Positions 1 through 5,846 of a DNA stretch of 6,055 bases are shown here, piece by piece. Every line of letters begins with the position of its first letter. Within the stretch, counting starts at the first letter, position 1. Position numbers and translations under genes: made by a program. The stretch covers positions 1-6,055 of the forward strand of contig JBDSJC010000036.1 in NCBI GenBank assembly GCA_039917655.1. Direction: 5' to 3'. The notes under the pieces were generated by a model that was not told the origin of the DNA, made no database searches, and saw nothing but the letters and a program-made list of their open reading frames with translations. Origin of the DNA: PNKC01 sp039917655. Its GTDB lineage: Bacteria; Chloroflexota; Dehalococcoidia; Tepidiformales; Tepidiformaceae.

Positions 1-418
1 CGTCGTCTTCGCGGTCCCAGCCAGGGACGACTGGGACACCGTTCGACACGGCCAACTGCCGTGCCGCCGATTTGTCGCCCATACCGCGCAAGACACTCGG
101 CGGCGGCCCGACGAAGACGATCCCCGCGGCGGCGCAACGTTCCGCAAAGTCTGCGCGCTCGCTGAGGAAGCCGTAGCCGGGGTGGATCGCCTCGCACCCC
201 TGCGCTTTTGCAGCGGCGATTACTGTGTCGGCATCGAGATAAGTCTCGGCAGCGGGATAGCCTTCGAGTAGCACGAACGCATCTGCGCTGCGCACGGCCA
301 GGCTCTGACGATCCGGGATCGAGGCGACTACGACCGAGCGAATACCCATGCGACGCAGGGTGCGCACGATTCGTACGGCGATCTCACCGCGGTTAGCCAC
401 GAGGACGCTCGAAAACAC
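1..418 (-). CDS. Biotin carboxylase (acyl-CoA/acetyl-CoA/pyruvate carboxylase), N-terminal part, cut by window edge
   Basis: Biotin carboxylase uses ATP and bicarbonate to carboxylate the biotin of a carrier domain or protein; the carboxyl group is then passed to acetyl-CoA, propionyl-CoA, methylcrotonyl-CoA or pyruvate, depending on the partner subunit. Only the first 139 residues are inside the window, reading leftward. They carry the family's N-terminal domain signatures: VLVANRGEIAVRIVR (residues 5-19), HPGYGFLSE (79-87), FVGPPP (102-107) and MGDKSAAR (113-120), followed by GVPVVPG. The ATP-grasp domain with the catalytic residues lies beyond the edge, so the substrate class (AccC, PccA, MccA or PycA type) cannot be decided. 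The start is taken as GTG at 418-416, because it gives the usual MF-x-x-VLVANRGE opening; there is no ATG in frame nearby and no good Shine-Dalgarno, so translation may depend on the upstream genes. It is probably the third gene of an operon with the zinc-ribbon and AI-2E genes, after a 69-nt gap. Confidence 0.93.
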   Translation of the reverse strand, partial: MFSSVLVANRGEIAVRIVRTLRRMGIRSVVVASIPDRQSLAVRSADAFVLLEGYPAAETYLDADTVIAAAKAQGCEAIHPGYGFLSERADFAERCAAAGIVFVGPPPSVLRGMGDKSAARQLAVSNGVPVVPGWDREDD

Positions 419-438
419 GGGAGGAGTGAACCACCGAT

Positions 439-469
439 GCGCCGACAACGCAAAGCAGGTTGTGGGCGC
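439..469 (-). other. Imperfect inverted repeat (possible intercistronic RNA hairpin)
   Basis: On the minus strand, GCGCC and ACAAC (separated by one C) are followed by a 9-nt loop and then GTTGT and GGCGC (again separated by one C). This gives two 5-bp stems interrupted by a single C-C mismatch. It lies in the 69-nt gap between the zinc-ribbon stop and the carboxylase GTG, ending about 20 nt upstream of that start. No T-run follows it, so a classical intrinsic terminator is unlikely; an mRNA processing or attenuation element is possible, and chance in GC-rich DNA cannot be excluded. Confidence 0.35.
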
Positions 470-486
470 GGCCGGCGGCGCGTGCG

Positions 487-729
487 TCAGGTTGCGGCAG
501 TGGTAGGTGGGGCGTCAGCGAAGTAGGGGTGGCCGCAGTGTCTACAGAAGCGGGCCGCCGTGAGTTCTTCGCTGTCATCCGGCAATCCGGCGGCGCAGTT
601 GGAGCAGGCCCAGACCATCGGGCAGCCGCACTTCGAGCAGAAGGGATAGGGCTCCGGTGGCCGCGTGGGATAGCCGTACGATCCCAAGTGGTTCTCGGCG
701 CATTTGCCAACGGCGCGTTCTGGTGACAT
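487..729 (-). CDS. Small double zinc-ribbon protein, DUF2321-like
   Basis: An 80-residue cytosolic protein of unknown role that should bind two zinc ions. The ligand pattern is visible directly: C10-x3-H14, C31-x2-C34, C42-x2-C45 and C62-x2-C65, which makes eight potential ligands; C36 is an extra cysteine. From memory, the order CxxxH, FCSKCG, CxxC, then a late CxHCG matches DUF2321-type bacterial zinc-ribbon proteins; this was not checked by a search. The C-terminal ten residues after PYF are low complexity (Ala, Pro, Thr). There is no signal peptide or membrane segment. The start ATG (729-727) is well supported: GGAGG at 742-738 lies 8 nt upstream, inside the last codons of the AI-2E gene, whose stop is only 3 nt away. 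Co-transcription with that gene is therefore very likely. Zinc ribbons of this kind often mediate protein or nucleic-acid contacts; no target can be inferred here. Confidence 0.82.
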   Translation of the reverse strand: MSPERAVGKCAENHLGSYGYPTRPPEPYPFCSKCGCPMVWACSNCAAGLPDDSEELTAARFCRHCGHPYFADAPPTTAAT

Positions 730-732
730 CGG

Positions 733-1845
733 TTAGGCCTCCACCTTTCCAGGGTCTGGCGCCAATATCTCGGACGTCGAGCCCCCCATCGTGCTGGTCC
801 CCGGGGTGCGCCGATCCAGGTAGTAGTCGAGGAACACGCGGCCGGCGGCAGCCGCGGGCAGGGCCAGGAGAATGCCGGCCACGCCTAGCAGCTCCCCGCC
901 CACGAGGACTGCGAGGAGGACAACCAGCGCGGGCAGATTCAGTGTCTGCCCGTAGATTCGAGGGACCAGGAAACGGTCTTCGAACTGCTGGTATGCGAGC
1001 AACGCCCCAAGCGCGATTACCGCGGTCGTCGGCGACTCTTGGAATGCGGCGAGCGTGGCCGGAATCACCGAAACAAAGGCCCCGACGAGGGGGATGATGT
1101 CCGCGAACCCCGCCAGCACTCCGAACGCCACTGCGTTGGGGACGCCCAGGATCAGCAGCACCGTCATGGTGTAGAGGGCGATGATCACGGAGGTGACCAC
1201 CTGCCCACGCACGTACCCGCCGACCACCCGGTTCAACGCCTGCAAAAAGTGCTCTACCTCCGGCTCTCGGCCGGGCGGGACAAACCGGTAGAGAAACGCG
1301 GTCAGCCGAGACGTCTCTACAAGCAGATAGGCGGTGAGTACGATAACCGTGAAGGCGGAAACGAAAGCGAAGACCACTTTCTGGCTGTAATTGACCGCAG
1401 CCCGCCCGGAGACGAGCGAGCCCCAATCGATGTCCCGCGCGCGCTCTTCCAGGTTCCAATTCTCGGTGGAAACGCCGAGGTCCGCGGCAAACTCCTCGAA
1501 CTTGCCGGCGTCGTCAGGGAGGTTCTGCCTGAGGTCGCGAAATTCATCGACGACGGCCGGGACGACGAGCGAGAGCAGGCCGCCAACGACCGCGAGGACG
1601 GCAAGGAGCATCAAGAGCACCGCTGCGACGCGCGGGAGACCACGGCGACCGAGCCACTCCACATACGGCAAGAGCGCCGCCATGAAGATGAATGCGGTGA
1701 TCACGAGGATGACCACCGGCCAGAGCTGGACCAACGCCCAGAGCGAAAGCACGGCCAGTCCCACCACGATCAGCCCGCGGTACGAGACTTCGAATTTCAA
1801 CATCGGCTGGCTCGCCTCCGCGCGGGTGACTGGGTCAGGGGTCAT
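733..1845 (-). CDS. AI-2E family membrane protein (permease-like)
   Basis: Inner-membrane protein of the AI-2E family (PF01594), named for the E. coli autoinducer-2 exporter TqsA; other members include Na+/H+ antiporters and proteins of unknown substrate, so AI-2 transport should not be assumed. The 370-residue product has paired hydrophobic segments near 24-58 and 71-97, a soluble acidic, helix-rich stretch (about 98-150), a segment at 155-175, and a C-terminal block of segments at about 213-267, 272-288 and 303-335. Family signatures are GGYVRGQ (209-215), FADIIPLVGAF (247-257) and QQFEDRFLVPRIYGQTLNLP (286-305). The length is normal for the family. The reading frame stays open upstream to an ATG at 2004, but that extension is hydrophilic, Cys/Arg-rich and overlaps the divergent hydrolase gene, so it is rejected. 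ATG at 1845 (MTPDP) is chosen; ATG at 1803 (MLKFEVSY), with GGAGG 11 nt upstream, is a real alternative. First gene of the minus-strand operon. Confidence 0.94.
   Translation of the reverse strand: MTPDPVTRAEASQPMLKFEVSYRGLIVVGLAVLSLWALVQLWPVVILVITAFIFMAALLPYVEWLGRRGLPRVAAVLLMLLAVLAVVGGLLSLVVPAVVDEFRDLRQNLPDDAGKFEEFAADLGVSTENWNLEERARDIDWGSLVSGRAAVNYSQKVVFAFVSAFTVIVLTAYLLVETSRLTAFLYRFVPPGREPEVEHFLQALNRVVGGYVRGQVVTSVIIALYTMTVLLILGVPNAVAFGVLAGFADIIPLVGAFVSVIPATLAAFQESPTTAVIALGALLAYQQFEDRFLVPRIYGQTLNLPALVVLLAVLVGGELLGVAGILLALPAAAAGRVFLDYYLDRRTPGTSTMGGSTSEILAPDPGKVEA
738..742 (-). promoter_or_regulatory. Ribosome binding site for the zinc-ribbon gene
   Basis: GGAGG on the minus strand, 8 nt upstream of the ATG at 729-727. 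It sits inside the final codons (Lys-Val-Glu-Ala-stop) of the AI-2E gene, so translation of the two genes is probably coupled. Confidence 0.75.
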
Positions 1846-1909
1846 TCGGTAGCCTACGGGGCAGACGTAGCCGCAACAACAGGCAACGAGCCTTCTCACG
1901 GAGGATGGC
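1846..1909. promoter_or_regulatory. Divergent intergenic region between AI-2E and hydrolase genes
   Basis: These 64 bp separate the two head-to-head genes and should contain or adjoin the promoters for both strands. No strong sigma-70 pair is visible. On the minus strand, TTGTTG and TAGGCT are 17 nt apart, but the second box lies almost against the 1845 ATG, so it would serve only a near-leaderless message or the 1803 start. A short inverted repeat, CTACG (1854-1858) and CGTAG (1866-1870) with a 7-nt spacer, could be an operator, but it is short enough to be chance. Confidence 0.35.
1900..1904 (+). promoter_or_regulatory. Ribosome binding site for the alpha/beta hydrolase
   Basis: GGAGG with a 5-nt spacer to the ATG at 1910. 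It decides the start: the nearer ATG at 1905 directly abuts the GGAGG and reaches a stop after two codons. Confidence 0.75.
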
Positions 1910-2530
1910 ATGAACTTGATAGAAGATCGTCCAGGAACGGCAACGTTGACGTTCCTCCTTGCGCACGGCGCCGGGACGGCGATGGACCACCCGTGGTTGT
2001 CCACCGTCGCCGCAGGCCTTGCGCAAGGCGGCGTGCGCGTCGTCCGTTTCGAATTCCCCTACATGGCTAAGCGCCGGGCAGACGGCAAGAACCGTCCCCC
2101 AGACCGGGAAGCTGTGCTCCTCGCTGCGTGCCGGGAGGCGTATTCGGCCTGCGGGACCGGCCGGATCGTAGTCGGCGGCAAATCGATGGGCGGGCGAGTG
2201 GCGAGCATGGTAGCCGATGAACTCGGAGCAGCGGGGCTGGTCTGCCTGGGGTACCCGTTTTATCCAACTGGCCATCCCGAGCGCACGCGAGTCGCGCACC
2301 TTGAGGCACTGCGGACGCCCGCGCTGATCGTCCAGGGCACGCGCGACCCCTTCGGACTGCCGCAGGATGTGGCCGGCTACACGCTCTCCTCGTCAATCTT
2401 CGTGGATTGGATCGAAGGTGCCGGACACGACCTCGTGCCTTCGAACACCCGAAAGGCGCCGCTCGGCCAGTCGCTGGAGAAGCCAATCGCAAATGCCCTG
2501 GCGTTTCTCCAGGAACTCGTGCGGACGTGA
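1910..2530 (+). CDS. Alpha/beta hydrolase, KANL3/Tex30-like (COG3571 type)
   Basis: A 206-residue cytosolic serine hydrolase of the alpha/beta fold, substrate unknown. The visible elements are the oxyanion-side motif LAHGAG (17-22), with the following MDHPW characteristic of the KANL3/Tex30 group; the nucleophile elbow GGKSMGGR (89-96) with Ser92; Asp146 in the loop VQGTRDPFG (141-149); and His173 in EGAGHDL (169-175). The Ser-Asp-His triad is therefore complete and the length matches short bacterial members that lack a lid domain. FEFPYM (48-53) and GYPFYP (114-119) are also typical of the group. No signal peptide is present. The start has GGAGG 5 nt upstream. The stop TGA overlaps the GTG start of the metallopeptidase gene (GTGA), so the two are probably translated together. 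The gene is divergent from the AI-2E gene. Esterase or thioesterase activity is possible but cannot be read from the sequence. Confidence 0.9.
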   Translation: MNLIEDRPGTATLTFLLAHGAGTAMDHPWLSTVAAGLAQGGVRVVRFEFPYMAKRRADGKNRPPDREAVLLAACREAYSACGTGRIVVGGKSMGGRVASMVADELGAAGLVCLGYPFYPTGHPERTRVAHLEALRTPALIVQGTRDPFGLPQDVAGYTLSSSIFVDWIEGAGHDLVPSNTRKAPLGQSLEKPIANALAFLQELVRT

Positions 2531-3237
2531 CCCCGGCCCCGAAGACGATCGACCTCGATGGAGAGTTCGTGCCATATGTGATTGCGCGAAGCCGCGCGCG
2601 CCGCAAGACGATCGCGATCCGGCTCGAAGCGGACGGCAGCGTGCTGGTGCGCGCCCCGCTGCGCACGCCCGCGTCTGAAATCGAAACCGCGCTCAGGCTG
2701 CGGAAGGATTGGATCACCCGTGCGCGGGCGGAGATCTCGACGTTGCCTGTGCCCTTACCGCTGGCAACGCGGCCCACGCTGCCGTACCTGGGGGAAGAAG
2801 TGCCGTCCGTCGATGGGCTGCCATCGGTGACAGATTTCGAACCGCTTTCGCCGCACAAGAGGCGACCAGAGGCGGAGCGAAGCGACGAGGCGGCTGCCGC
2901 ATCTCTGGCCGGATGGTACAGGGCCGCAGCTGGTCTTCTGCTGCCGCCGCAGGTTGCGCACCGCGCGGCAAGCATGGGGCGAGCGCCGGAGCGCGTGCTC
3001 ATTTCGCGCCAGAAGCACGCCTGGGGCAGCTGCGGCCGGGACGGCACGATTCGCCTGAGCTACCGCCTGATGATGCTCCGCCCCGAGTTGATTGACTGCG
3101 TGATCGTCCACGAACTCTGCCACCTGGTGCACCACGATCACAGCCCGGCCTTCTGGGCGGAGGTGGCGCGCTGGCAGCCGGACTACAAGCGACTGCGCGC
3201 CGAGTTGACGTCCGCCGGGCTGCGACTGCCCGTGTAG
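2527..3237 (+). CDS. YgjP-like zinc metallopeptidase (DUF45/PF01863, M48-related)
   Basis: Predicted zinc-dependent peptidase of 236 residues; the family is widespread but its substrates are mostly unknown. The N-terminal part (about 16-70) has the family pattern of an RSRARRKTIAIRL strand, a V-x-AP turn and a Trp-containing helix ending near RKDWITRA. A more variable, charged linker follows (about 71-125). The catalytic part has WGSC (166-169), a strand and helix through RLSYRLMMLRPELID, then HELCH (195-199), with His195 and His199 as zinc ligands and Glu196 as catalytic base, and HSPAFW (205-210), where His205 is the likely third ligand. All key residues are present. An ATG at 2407 is in frame but lies deep in the hydrolase gene and adds 40 non-family residues, so GTG at 2527 is preferred; it forms a GTGA overlap with the hydrolase stop. 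GTG at 2569 is a less likely alternative. There is no signal peptide, so it should act in the cytosol. Confidence 0.92.
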   Translation: MTPAPKTIDLDGEFVPYVIARSRARRKTIAIRLEADGSVLVRAPLRTPASEIETALRLRKDWITRARAEISTLPVPLPLATRPTLPYLGEEVPSVDGLPSVTDFEPLSPHKRRPEAERSDEAAAASLAGWYRAAAGLLLPPQVAHRAASMGRAPERVLISRQKHAWGSCGRDGTIRLSYRLMMLRPELIDCVIVHELCHLVHHDHSPAFWAEVARWQPDYKRLRAELTSAGLRLPV

Positions 3238-3278
3238 CGGGTATTGTTCGCGACGAAAGTTCTGCGAAGATCGCCGGA

Positions 3279-3830
3279 ATGGACCAGTTCGTCGCCGGAA
3301 AGCTGTTAGTCGCCAGCCCAAAGCTGGACGACCCGAATTTCGCGCGCACGGTGATTTACATCGGGATGCACGATGCGAACGGCGCCTTCGGGCTGGTGCT
3401 CAACCGGGTGCTCGCGATCGATGTCTCGGACCACCTACAGGGCTGGGAGGACGCGGTTTGCGCGCCCGCGGTGCTGTTCAAGGGTGGCCCGGTCGAGCCG
3501 TCCGGGGTGCTCGGGCTGGCCAGGACGCTCGATGAACCTGGCCCCGGCTGGTCAGAGATGGCCGGAGGAGCGGGGCTGGTGGATATGAGCATGCCCGCCG
3601 CTGAGACGGCGCCCACGTTAGCGCACCTGCGAATGTTCCTTGGATATTCTGGCTGGGGCGCAGGCCAGCTCGAGCATGAGATCCGGGCTGAAGGCTGGTT
3701 CGTGGTCCCGCTGGAGGATGGCGACCTGTTCACGAGCGAGCCAGAGCGGCTCTGGCAGAAGGTGCTTCGGCGCCAGCCAGGCAAGCTGGCGATGTTCGCC
3801 TATTTCCCGGACGACCCGACGCGCAACTGA
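3279..3830 (+). CDS. AlgH/YqgE family protein (UPF0301)
   Basis: A 183-residue cytosolic protein of the conserved AlgH/YqgE family (PF02622). In Pseudomonas AlgH is linked to alginate regulation, but the biochemical role of the family is not settled. Signatures are the opening GKLLVASPKLDDPNFARTVI (7-26), GAFGLVLNR (35-43), FKGGPVEP (67-74), and LRMFLGYSGWGAGQLEHEI (117-135) followed by GWFVVPL. The length is typical and the domain complete. It starts 41 bp after the metallopeptidase stop, with only a weak purine-rich stretch (GAAG) upstream of the ATG, and is probably part of the same transcript. Naming it algH would imply a function in alginate synthesis that nothing nearby supports. Confidence 0.95.
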   Translation: MDQFVAGKLLVASPKLDDPNFARTVIYIGMHDANGAFGLVLNRVLAIDVSDHLQGWEDAVCAPAVLFKGGPVEPSGVLGLARTLDEPGPGWSEMAGGAGLVDMSMPAAETAPTLAHLRMFLGYSGWGAGQLEHEIRAEGWFVVPLEDGDLFTSEPERLWQKVLRRQPGKLAMFAYFPDDPTRN

Positions 3831-3915
3831 GACCGGCTGGCCCACTCGCCGTGATGGTTGCCGTACACTATTTGGACGGCCCGAATGACGTTCACTTTGG
3901 CCCAGGACGGTTGAG

Positions 3916-5082
3916 ATGGAATTCAAGTTCAAACCCGAACATATCGCCCTGCGCACTGAGGTGAGGGACTTTCTTCGCACCGCCGTCCCCTCCGGCCCGG
4001 GCCCGGCACGGCCCACCAGCCAGGAGAACTGGCCCGAGCAGATCGAGTTTTTGAAGAAGCTTGCGGCGAAGGGCTGGGTAGCCCCCGCCTGGCCGAAAGA
4101 GTACGGCGGCCAGGCCTGGCCCCACGTCATGCAGATGGTCTTCAGTGAAGAGCTTTCGTACGCGGGTGCGCCGGACGCTGGACGCGTGTTCAACGTCGGG
4201 ATGATCGGCCCAACGCTTATTGTGCACGGGAGCGAAGCCCAGAAGAAGGAACATCTGCCGCGCATCACCAGCGGCGAAACGGTCTGGTGCCAGGGCTATA
4301 GCGAACCGGGCGCGGGCAGCGACCTGGCCAGCCTCCAGACGCGGGCCGTACGCGACGGCGACGACTACGTCGTCAATGGTCAGAAGATCTGGACGACCGG
4401 CGCGCACCATGCTGACTGGTGCTTCCTGCTCGTGCGGACTGACCCCGAAGCGCCGAAGCACAAAGGCATCTCGTTCGTGCTGGTGGATATGAAGTCGCCG
4501 GGAATCCAGGTGCGGCCGATCGTGAACATGGCCGGCTACCACGAATTCAACGAAGTGTTCTTCGAAGACGTGCGCGTGCCCGTGGCGAACCGAGTGGGCG
4601 AGGAGAACAACGGCTGGTATGTGGCGATGACCCTGCTCGACTTCGAGCGATCGAACGTGGCAAGCGTCGCAGCGAACCAGCGGACACTGGAACTGCTGGC
4701 GCAGGAGATGCGCGAGCGCCAGCCGGGCGGCGCCTACCGGGATATCCTGCGCCACCGCCTGGCCGACCTGTGGCTGGCGAACGAAACCGGACGCCTGCTG
4801 AGCTACCGCATCGCCTGGATGCAGGAATCGGGCCGGGTGGCCAATTACGAAGCCTCTGTGATCAAGGTGTTCGCAACGGAACTGGCGGCGCGGATCACGA
4901 ACTTCGGCGTCAATCTGCTTGGGCTGAGCGGCGCGCTGGAGCCGGATTCGAAGTACGCGTTGCTGGACGGGATCATGGAGAAGGGTCACCTTTCGAACGT
5001 TTCGCCGCTGATCTACAGCGGTTCCAGCGAGATCCAGCGCAACATCATCGCGACGCGCGGCCTCGGGCTGCCGAGAGACTGA
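3916..5082 (+). CDS. Acyl-CoA dehydrogenase (FAD-dependent)
   Basis: A 388-residue flavoenzyme that removes two hydrogens from an acyl-CoA to form the 2-enoyl-CoA, passing electrons to electron-transfer flavoprotein; cytosolic. All three family domains are present: the alpha-helical N-terminal part (about 5-120), including the WVAPAWPKEYGG motif (54-65); the beta domain with QGYSEPGAGSDLAS (126-139) and DGDDYVVNGQKIWTTGAHHAD (147-167), which contact FAD and substrate; and the C-terminal four-helix part ending in YSGSSEIQRNIIATRGLGLPR (367-387). The medium-chain type enzymes carry their catalytic Glu in YEGT at the position of YSGS here, so that Glu is absent. Glu244 in LDFER lies where isovaleryl-CoA dehydrogenase has its base and is the likely substitute. 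The acyl chain specificity cannot be stated. The start has AGGA 8 nt upstream (3904-3907). The stop overlaps the GNAT start by TGATG. The 85-bp gap after AlgH leaves room for its own promoter, but none is convincing. Confidence 0.95.
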   Translation: MEFKFKPEHIALRTEVRDFLRTAVPSGPGPARPTSQENWPEQIEFLKKLAAKGWVAPAWPKEYGGQAWPHVMQMVFSEELSYAGAPDAGRVFNVGMIGPTLIVHGSEAQKKEHLPRITSGETVWCQGYSEPGAGSDLASLQTRAVRDGDDYVVNGQKIWTTGAHHADWCFLLVRTDPEAPKHKGISFVLVDMKSPGIQVRPIVNMAGYHEFNEVFFEDVRVPVANRVGEENNGWYVAMTLLDFERSNVASVAANQRTLELLAQEMRERQPGGAYRDILRHRLADLWLANETGRLLSYRIAWMQESGRVANYEASVIKVFATELAARITNFGVNLLGLSGALEPDSKYALLDGIMEKGHLSNVSPLIYSGSSEIQRNIIATRGLGLPRD

Positions 5083-5846
5083 TGGCGAACAGCTTCTACG
5101 CAACGAACCTCGCCCGCTTCCGGGCGGAATCGGCCCGAGAGCTGGGCTGCGACGAGTCAGCGTTCGATTCGCACGCGCTGACGGTAGTCTCGCGGCCCGA
5201 AGCTGCGCGCTACAAGAACTTCGCTTTCGTGCATACGTTTGGCACGGGCACGGTTGTCTCTGTGGAGCCGTCCTACCTCGAATGGACGCTCGCACACACG
5301 CCAGACAAGCACTTCCTGGCCTTCGGAGGGTCTGACTTCCTCGTCCCGTTCCTTACCGAAACCGAACGGCGGGGAGACCGCGCCGTCATGCGCGGCACGG
5401 GCCTGGGCTTCGTTGCCGAAGAGCTCCCCACCGAATTGGCGCTGCCCGTGGGCGTAACTGCCATGAGCATCGACCGAGACTGGCGCGCGACGTATCTCCC
5501 CAGCAGCGCGTTCGACAACTCCCTCGGTGAACCTGGCGAAGCGCACCCCGAGGAGTACTGGCGCTGGGGCATCGCCCTCGTGGGGGCTGACGGGGAGCCG
5601 ATCGCCGTGGCCGGAGCCTACGACGACGGGCCGGACCTGCTCGAAATCGGCGTCGATGTGCACCGCGACCACCGCCGCAAGGGTCTGGGCCTCGCAGTCG
5701 TTTCCACTCTAAGCCGCGCGATCCACGCCCAGGGGCTTACCGCCACGTACTTCTGTGCGGCAAGCAATGTTCGCTCCCACCGCACGGCGCTCGCCTGCGG
5801 ATTCGTGCCGGTGCGGACGGGCACCGGCATCAGGCGAACGCCTTAG
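5082..5846 (+). CDS. GNAT family N-acetyltransferase with uncharacterised N-terminal half
   Basis: A 254-residue protein whose C-terminal half is a GNAT acetyl-CoA-dependent acetyltransferase: a strand at GEPIAVAGAY (171-180), strand LLEIGVDVH (186-194), the acetyl-CoA pyrophosphate loop R198-x-x-G201-x-G203 in HRRKGLGLAV, the helix after it, and ATYFCAASNVRSH with ALACGFVPV (221-244), the typical Asn-x-x-S and GF end of the fold. The first 150 residues are not recognised; they include hydrophobic strands at KNFAFVHTFGTGTVVSV and may form a degenerate second GNAT-like lobe or a substrate-binding domain. The acceptor is unknown: it could be a small molecule or a protein lysine. The frame stays open upstream to an ATG at 4770, but that lies inside the dehydrogenase gene. 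The ATG at 5082 overlaps the dehydrogenase stop (TGATG) with GAGAG just upstream, which points to coupled translation. A link to acyl-CoA metabolism is inference. Confidence 0.85.
   Translation: MANSFYATNLARFRAESARELGCDESAFDSHALTVVSRPEAARYKNFAFVHTFGTGTVVSVEPSYLEWTLAHTPDKHFLAFGGSDFLVPFLTETERRGDRAVMRGTGLGFVAEELPTELALPVGVTAMSIDRDWRATYLPSSAFDNSLGEPGEAHPEEYWRWGIALVGADGEPIAVAGAYDDGPDLLEIGVDVHRDHRRKGLGLAVVSTLSRAIHAQGLTATYFCAASNVRSHRTALACGFVPVRTGTGIRRTP
5806..5829. terminator. Candidate hairpin at the convergent gene ends
   Basis: TGCCGGTGC (5806-5814), a 6-nt loop and GCACCGGCA (5821-5829) form a perfect 9-bp inverted repeat in the last codons of the GNAT gene, 14 nt before its stop. A second, smaller inverted repeat, AGGC-GAAC-GCCT (5832-5843), follows directly and runs into TT. 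Because the next gene converges with a 4-bp overlap, there is no intergenic space, and a hairpin here could end transcription in both directions. The missing T-run makes a classical intrinsic terminator uncertain; the repeat also encodes protein (Val-Pro-Val-Arg-Thr-Gly-Thr-Gly). Confidence 0.45.

Noticed and set aside
575..1459. Minus-strand open frame (294 codons) overlapping the AI-2E and zinc-ribbon genes in another frame
   Set aside because: An Arg/Gly-rich out-of-frame translation of the AI-2E gene; the family signatures lie only in the other frame.
1905..1913. Two-codon mini-frame ATG GCA TGA overlapping the hydrolase start
   Set aside because: Its ATG directly abuts the GGAGG, too close for initiation, so it is more likely coincidence than a regulatory start-stop element.
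1039..2070. Long plus-strand open frame (343 codons) opposite the AI-2E gene
   Set aside because: Strongly charged, low-complexity product with Arg, Glu, Asp and His in excess, the usual antisense image of a membrane protein; it also overlaps the start of the hydrolase in another frame.
2067..3047. Minus-strand open frame (326 codons) opposite the hydrolase and metallopeptidase
   Set aside because: Ser/Arg/Ala-rich product without domains, opposite two clear family members with intact catalytic residues.
3831..3915. Possible promoter in the 85-bp gap before the acyl-CoA dehydrogenase (TTGCCG, TACACT)
   Set aside because: The boxes are not correctly spaced for a sigma-70 promoter and no alternative pair is convincing.
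3892..5295. Long open frame on the minus strand (467 codons) opposite the acyl-CoA dehydrogenase
   Set aside because: Its product is Arg/His/Gln-rich with no recognisable motif, while the opposite strand encodes a complete dehydrogenase. Long antisense frames are expected in GC-rich coding DNA.
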